A DNA stretch of 64,000 bases from Streptomyces sp. NBC_00568. GTDB taxonomy: Bacteria > Actinomycetota > Actinomycetes > Streptomycetales > Streptomycetaceae. The position numbers and the translations under genes were made by a program. The notes under the pieces were generated by a model that saw only the letters and a list, made by a program, of their open reading frames with translations, did no database searches and had not been told where the DNA came from. Positions 61,157 through 64,000 of the stretch are shown here, piece by piece; within the stretch, counting starts at the first letter, position 1; every line of letters starts with the position of its first letter. Location: assembly GCF_026341855.1 (NCBI RefSeq), contig NZ_JAPENW010000001.1, forward strand, positions 2,719,001 through 2,783,000. The letters are read 5' to 3'.

Positions 61157-62572
61157 CTAACGCGCCTTACCGAACGTCTCGAGGAGCCAGGTCACGCCGT
61201 CGCCGGGGTGCTGCACAGTTCGCCTGGCCTCGATAGCGAGTTTCTCCAGCTTCTGTCTCAGGTCAGCGACGGCGTCGTCGAACAACTCCTCATCCAGGCT
61301 TCGCTGCGCGCGGGACATGACCAAATCGGTGACGCACTGCTCGATATCGCGGCCGGCATCGGCAAGGCGGGCAGGTGCTGCCTGCTTGCGTTTCTTAATA
61401 CGCGCGTCACGGCCGACGTTGGTGATGGCCTCATCCATCGCCGCGTGTAGTCGTCGGATCTCGTTTTGGGCCTGCGCCGCAGCCTCTGGCGAGGCCGCGC
61501 TGCCCGGTTGGCTGACAGCTCGCGCGTGCAGGACGGAATCCGTCAGTGCCTTGGCTGCGCTGAGGGGGGCGGACGGACCCTTGACCGCACGCCCCAGACC
61601 AGGGATGGCCACAGTCGCCGAAGTCTCAGCTGGAACTTCGCTGGCTGGCAACTCCTTGGAGAGGTACAGGCCAGCGAAGTCGTGATCGATGAAGCGGACG
61701 TCGGTCTTGGCGAAGCCCAAGAGCATGGCTGCCAGCCGGTTCTCCAGCAGCAGTTCGGCCTTCTCAGGGTTGACCGCATACTGCTTGGCGTAGGCACGCT
61801 GCAGTTCGCGGAACTTCTCGGCCTGGTCCTCGAAAGCAACCAATGACAGCTGCTCGCCTGCCGTCTTGCTCCGTTCGATGAGTGACTGGATGCAGGCGAG
61901 CACCCACTGGTCCTGCCGACAGCGCTCTGCGGTCGTGCGGAAGGTAGCGGCGATGACGGCAAGGGGCGTGCCTTGATCCACTAGCTCCTGAACCGCGAGC
62001 AACCGGTTGATGTATGAGTAGTCCCGCCGGTGCTCCTTGCGCAGCTGGAGCGACAGTTCGATTGCGGCGATGTCCTGCCAGTCGCAGGAAGACGGCAGCA
62101 CGGCTACACGCATGGCGTGGTTAGGGCCGTATAGCTGCATCAGAGCAGCACGACGGGTGTTGCCGTTGACGAGGATGCCTTCGTGAGTGATCAGGCCGGG
62201 ATCCGTCTGCCCGTACTCCTTCAGGCTCGCTGTCAGCTCGTCGAACTCAGGATCAGTCCGGGCGGGGTCTGCTGGGAGTACTTGCAGGAGGCGGTCCAGG
62301 TATGCCTGGCTGTCACTGCTCCAGGGGTTGTCCGCGAGCGCTTCCGCCTGCTTCGGCTCGTGGCCGGCCTGCGCGCGGATGCGGTGGGTTGCCGGGTTGT
62401 AGTAGAGGTTGCCCACTGGCATCTGGATGACCTCCAGGTGCTCTGAGCCGCTCCTCCACTCGACAGTGAAGGTCTCGCGGGGGCCGCCGCCGACCGCGAT
62501 CTCCTCCAACCGGGACCGGACGAGGGCGCGGTTCTCTTCGGCACCCGGCGGCAGACCGTAGCCCTTGGCCAT
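61157..62572 (-). CDS. ParB/sulfiredoxin-like protein
   Basis: This 471-residue protein has an N-terminal ParB-like nuclease/CTPase fold: VIQMPVGNLYYNPATHRIRA early, then SLKEYGQTDPGLITHEGILV and NGNTRRAALMQLYG (the ParB box II equivalent), followed by KEHRRDYSYINRLLAVQELV. The middle has an HTH-like TPLAVIAATFRTTAERCRQ. The C-terminus (residues ~360-470) is helical and charged. Such proteins are found in plasmid partition, but also in non-partition gene sets with helicases and nucleases. No ParA lies nearby, so partition is unlikely. It is followed by the helicase with no gap. Confidence 0.8.
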   Translation of the reverse strand: MAKGYGLPPGAEENRALVRSRLEEIAVGGGPRETFTVEWRSGSEHLEVIQMPVGNLYYNPATHRIRAQAGHEPKQAEALADNPWSSDSQAYLDRLLQVLPADPARTDPEFDELTASLKEYGQTDPGLITHEGILVNGNTRRAALMQLYGPNHAMRVAVLPSSCDWQDIAAIELSLQLRKEHRRDYSYINRLLAVQELVDQGTPLAVIAATFRTTAERCRQDQWVLACIQSLIERSKTAGEQLSLVAFEDQAEKFRELQRAYAKQYAVNPEKAELLLENRLAAMLLGFAKTDVRFIDHDFAGLYLSKELPASEVPAETSATVAIPGLGRAVKGPSAPLSAAKALTDSVLHARAVSQPGSAASPEAAAQAQNEIRRLHAAMDEAITNVGRDARIKKRKQAAPARLADAGRDIEQCVTDLVMSRAQRSLDEELFDDAVADLRQKLEKLAIEARRTVQHPGDGVTWLLETFGKAR

Positions 62573-62631
62573 GTACTCGCTCCTGCTTTCGTGCTTGTTC
62601 CTACGAGGGCTGTTCCGTGCTGTCGGGATAC

Positions 62632-63309
62632 TCAGTTGAGTCCCAGTTCCGCCCGGAACTGTGTCCGTGACTCCTCGGGCAGAGAGCGGTAGTCACTCCA
62701 GATCTGCTCCAGGCGGCTGAACTCCCGCTGGTCGGCTGCCACCCAGTCGGACAGTACGCTGCGCTCTGCCGAGCCGAGGGCTGCGGCTGCCGTGAGCACC
62801 TTGTCCAGATCCGCCGCGAGCGACTTGCCTCCCACCCTGCACCGCTTGCACTCGGTAACCAGTTCCGTGGCCCTGGTGCCGTCCGGCTTCACTACTTCCC
62901 TGCGCGCGATGTCGAGCTGGGCTGCCTCGTAGGTGCCGGCGTAGGTCTCGCCGGGGGCGATACCGCAGGAGCGGCACATGTACCCGTCCCGAGCCAGCAC
63001 CTCACGCCGGCGCGCTGCGCCGATCGCGATCGTTCCCGCCTTGCGGGTCGCGCGGCCCGGCTCCCAGACGGGGTCGCCAGGTTTCACGAAGCGCTGCTCG
63101 TGAGAGTCCAATCCCGCGTCCTCCCTGTTGGTGTCGATGCGCCAACCGAAATCCCGAAGGTCTCGCATGCGGCGGTCAACTTGGGACACCCCGGGGAAGG
63201 CGGCTCGCAGCTCCTCCTTAGTGAAGGTGCTGCCTTCGCCCACTTCGGAGACCAGCCACAGGGCGACGCGCTTCATCGTTCCAAGGCCGGCATCCTGCCA
63301 GGACGGCAT
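62632..63309 (-). CDS. winged-helix plus HNH/zinc-ribbon-like protein
   Basis: This 225-residue protein has an N-terminal winged helix (TMKRVALWLVSEVGEGSTFT, VDRRMRDLRDFGWRIDT). The central domain starts RREVLARDGYMCRSCGIAPGE and ends TECKRCRVGGKS, the Cys-x2-Cys pairs of an HNH zinc finger. The usual HxxDH between them is reduced to AQLDIARRE, and the final Asn is Arg, so the nuclease may be inactive or divergent. The start at 63309 is preferred because GGAG lies five bases before ATG; a longer frame begins at 63393. First gene of the operon. Confidence 0.7.
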   Translation of the reverse strand: MPSWQDAGLGTMKRVALWLVSEVGEGSTFTKEELRAAFPGVSQVDRRMRDLRDFGWRIDTNREDAGLDSHEQRFVKPGDPVWEPGRATRKAGTIAIGAARRREVLARDGYMCRSCGIAPGETYAGTYEAAQLDIARREVVKPDGTRATELVTECKRCRVGGKSLAADLDKVLTAAAALGSAERSVLSDWVAADQREFSRLEQIWSDYRSLPEESRTQFRAELGLN

Positions 63310-63629
63310 GACATCTCCATTCGCGAGGCCTCCCGGCGGGAGACCAGGTGTACCACTGGTGAGCAGCAGACTATGAACATTCATTACTAGCACGGACCCG
63401 CGACCCCGTTCCAGCGGTTATCAATCTTTACTCGAACGAGTAAAGAAGAAGGCTCTGTAAAGATCCGTTTTGGTATTATTTGTCAGCATTAAAGGCAGTA
63501 AATCACTTCGCGGAAAGTAGTCACGAAAAAGCATGGAACCGTGCGCCGCCGAGCCGGTGAGTGGCTAGGCTTCAAGTCATCACCAGTTCCCCGCGGGTGA
63601 TATCGAGCGAACAGAAGGGTTCGTTTGGC
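63310..63629. promoter_or_regulatory. AT-rich divergent promoter region with 9-bp perfect inverted repeat
   Basis: CTTTACTCG and its complement CGAGTAAAG (63426-63445, two-base spacer) form a dyad in an unusually A/T-rich stretch (63420-63515). A TATTAT box lies near 63474. The region separates the minus-strand HNH-ParB-SNF2 operon from the plus-strand HTH gene, so a shared operator for the HTH protein is likely. Confidence 0.6.
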
Positions 63630-64000
63630 ATGCCATCACTTGGATCGATTAGCGCCACCTGCGCCCCTGGGGCCACGGAAGAGGTCCGGGCATTTGCCCA
63701 CGCCCTCAAACTCCTCATCCACCACATTCTCCCTGGTCACACCATGGCGCAGAAAGCAAAGGCGCTGCACATCTCGCCGCCGCTCCTCTCTCACTGGCTC
63801 AACGGGCGGCGGCTTCCGCGCCCGGTGGCAGTCCAGGAGCTGCACGGGTTAGCCCTGAGAGGGGTGACGCGCGATCGGGATATCACCGCACTGGCCCGCG
63901 AGTTCACAGCGCTCGAGTCGCTCCTCCGGGCCGCACGCCAGTCGGCCTGTCGCCGTTGCACGGGCGGCTGCGCCTGCAGCGAGACGGGGAACGGGAGGAC
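63630..64000 (+). CDS. XRE-type helix-turn-helix protein, partial (runs off the window)
   Basis: The frame starts MPSLGSISATCAPGATEEVR and stays open to the end (123 codons). It has an HTH in TMAQKAKALHISPPLLSHWLNG, a helical middle (REFTALESLLRAARQ) and CRRCTGGCAC, four closely spaced cysteines. Similar N-terminal HTH regions in actinomycetes precede many different effector domains, so the rest may be larger. AGAAGGG lies about 15 bases upstream. It is divergent from the HNH-like gene and a candidate regulator of that operon. Confidence 0.6.
   Translation, partial: MPSLGSISATCAPGATEEVRAFAHALKLLIHHILPGHTMAQKAKALHISPPLLSHWLNGRRLPRPVAVQELHGLALRGVTRDRDITALAREFTALESLLRAARQSACRRCTGGCACSETGNGR

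Larger units (their letters stand above)
42175..64000. mobile_element. actinomycete integrative and conjugative element (AICE), right end not reached
   Basis: The unit starts at the 3' end of tRNA-Pro and carries, in order, tyrosine integrase, excisionase, iterons, a DUF3631 ATPase and Prim-Pol (replication), small membrane and zinc proteins, FtsK/TraB translocase, DUF2637 protein, GntR and HTH/TPR regulators. There is no relaxase, as expected for AICEs, which move double-stranded DNA. The extent is a lower limit: no second copy of the tRNA 3' end (GGGTTCAAATCCCGCC) was found to the window edge. The genes after 57.5 kb may be cargo or may belong to a neighbouring island. Confidence 0.85.

Noticed and set aside
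61157..62572. plasmid partition function for the ParB-like protein
   Set aside because: No ParA gene or parS-like sites nearby; the helicase and HNH-like neighbours suggest another role.
1..64000. CRISPR arrays
   Set aside because: No regularly spaced 25-40 base repeats with unique spacers were seen; the repeats here are short iterons or 7-9 bp tandems.

Overview
The window reads as a Streptomyces chromosome: third-position GC is very high, SCO-type families (BldG, WblA, Crp, AcsA) are present, and gene order matches other actinobacteria. It has two parts. Positions 1 to about 42.2 kb are conserved chromosomal core. Position 42.2 kb to the right edge is an integrated mobile element carrying accessory genes. 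All family assignments come from reading motifs; no database search was run.

Core, left to right. The membrane pyrophosphatase HppA (-) is followed by the bldG/anti-sigma pair (-), which controls differentiation, and by a DUF1998 helicase (+). A tight minus-strand Tad-type pilus/secretion cluster follows (ssd, tadA, tadB, tadC, a DUF4244 pilin-like gene, tadE, and a second TadE-like gene). A 6C-type small RNA lies between ssd and a HAD phosphatase. Next come a Fic-like protein and a divergent P-loop ATPase separated by a perfect 22-bp palindrome, a lipoprotein deacetylase, a SulP-STAS-carbonic anhydrase fusion, acetyl-CoA synthetase, NhaA, a holin-like protein with an epoxide-hydrolase-like enzyme, a MarP-type protease, a CoA Nudix hydrolase, endonuclease III with a lysine/alanine-rich tail, Crp, MBL and Nudix hydrolases, RidA with a 53-residue DUF4177 protein, two ArsA/Get3-like ATPases, WblA (-), a PBP1-class enzyme (+), YqeY, a metallophosphoesterase, and a Pr6Pr membrane protein. 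From memory, much of this order parallels M. tuberculosis Rv3649 to Rv3683.

Mobile element. The 3' end of tRNA-Pro(CGG) at 42142-42215 is the inferred attachment site. Beside it are a tyrosine integrase with an internal LacI-type HTH, an excisionase, an array of GGTAGCGGA iterons, a DUF3631 ATPase, a Prim-Pol replication protein, two adjacent C5-methyltransferase homologues, small membrane and zinc proteins, an FtsK/TraB translocase, a DUF2637 protein, a GGDEF protein, a GntR regulator and an HTH/TPR regulator. There is no relaxase. This is the plan of an actinomycete integrative and conjugative element (AICE), which moves double-stranded DNA through a TraB/FtsK pump. Shared GTGCTAG-type motifs before the replication operon and before gntR suggest a KorSA-like circuit. 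The element looks damaged: an 885-bp IS5-family insertion splits the first ORF of the transfer operon, and a zinc-protein gene in that operon has a one-base frameshift.

Right end (57.5-64 kb). No second copy of the tRNA 3' end was found, so the right attachment site is probably beyond the window. This part holds two gene sets that look like accessory or defence cargo. One is a membrane protein plus a DEDD 3'-5' exonuclease, with less GC-rich DNA. The other is a compact minus-strand operon (zinc HNH-like protein, ParB-like protein, SNF2-type helicase) reading away from an AT-rich promoter and a perfect inverted repeat, with an HTH regulator on the other side that runs off the edge. I cannot match this three-gene set to a named defence system; it is the best candidate here for something undescribed.
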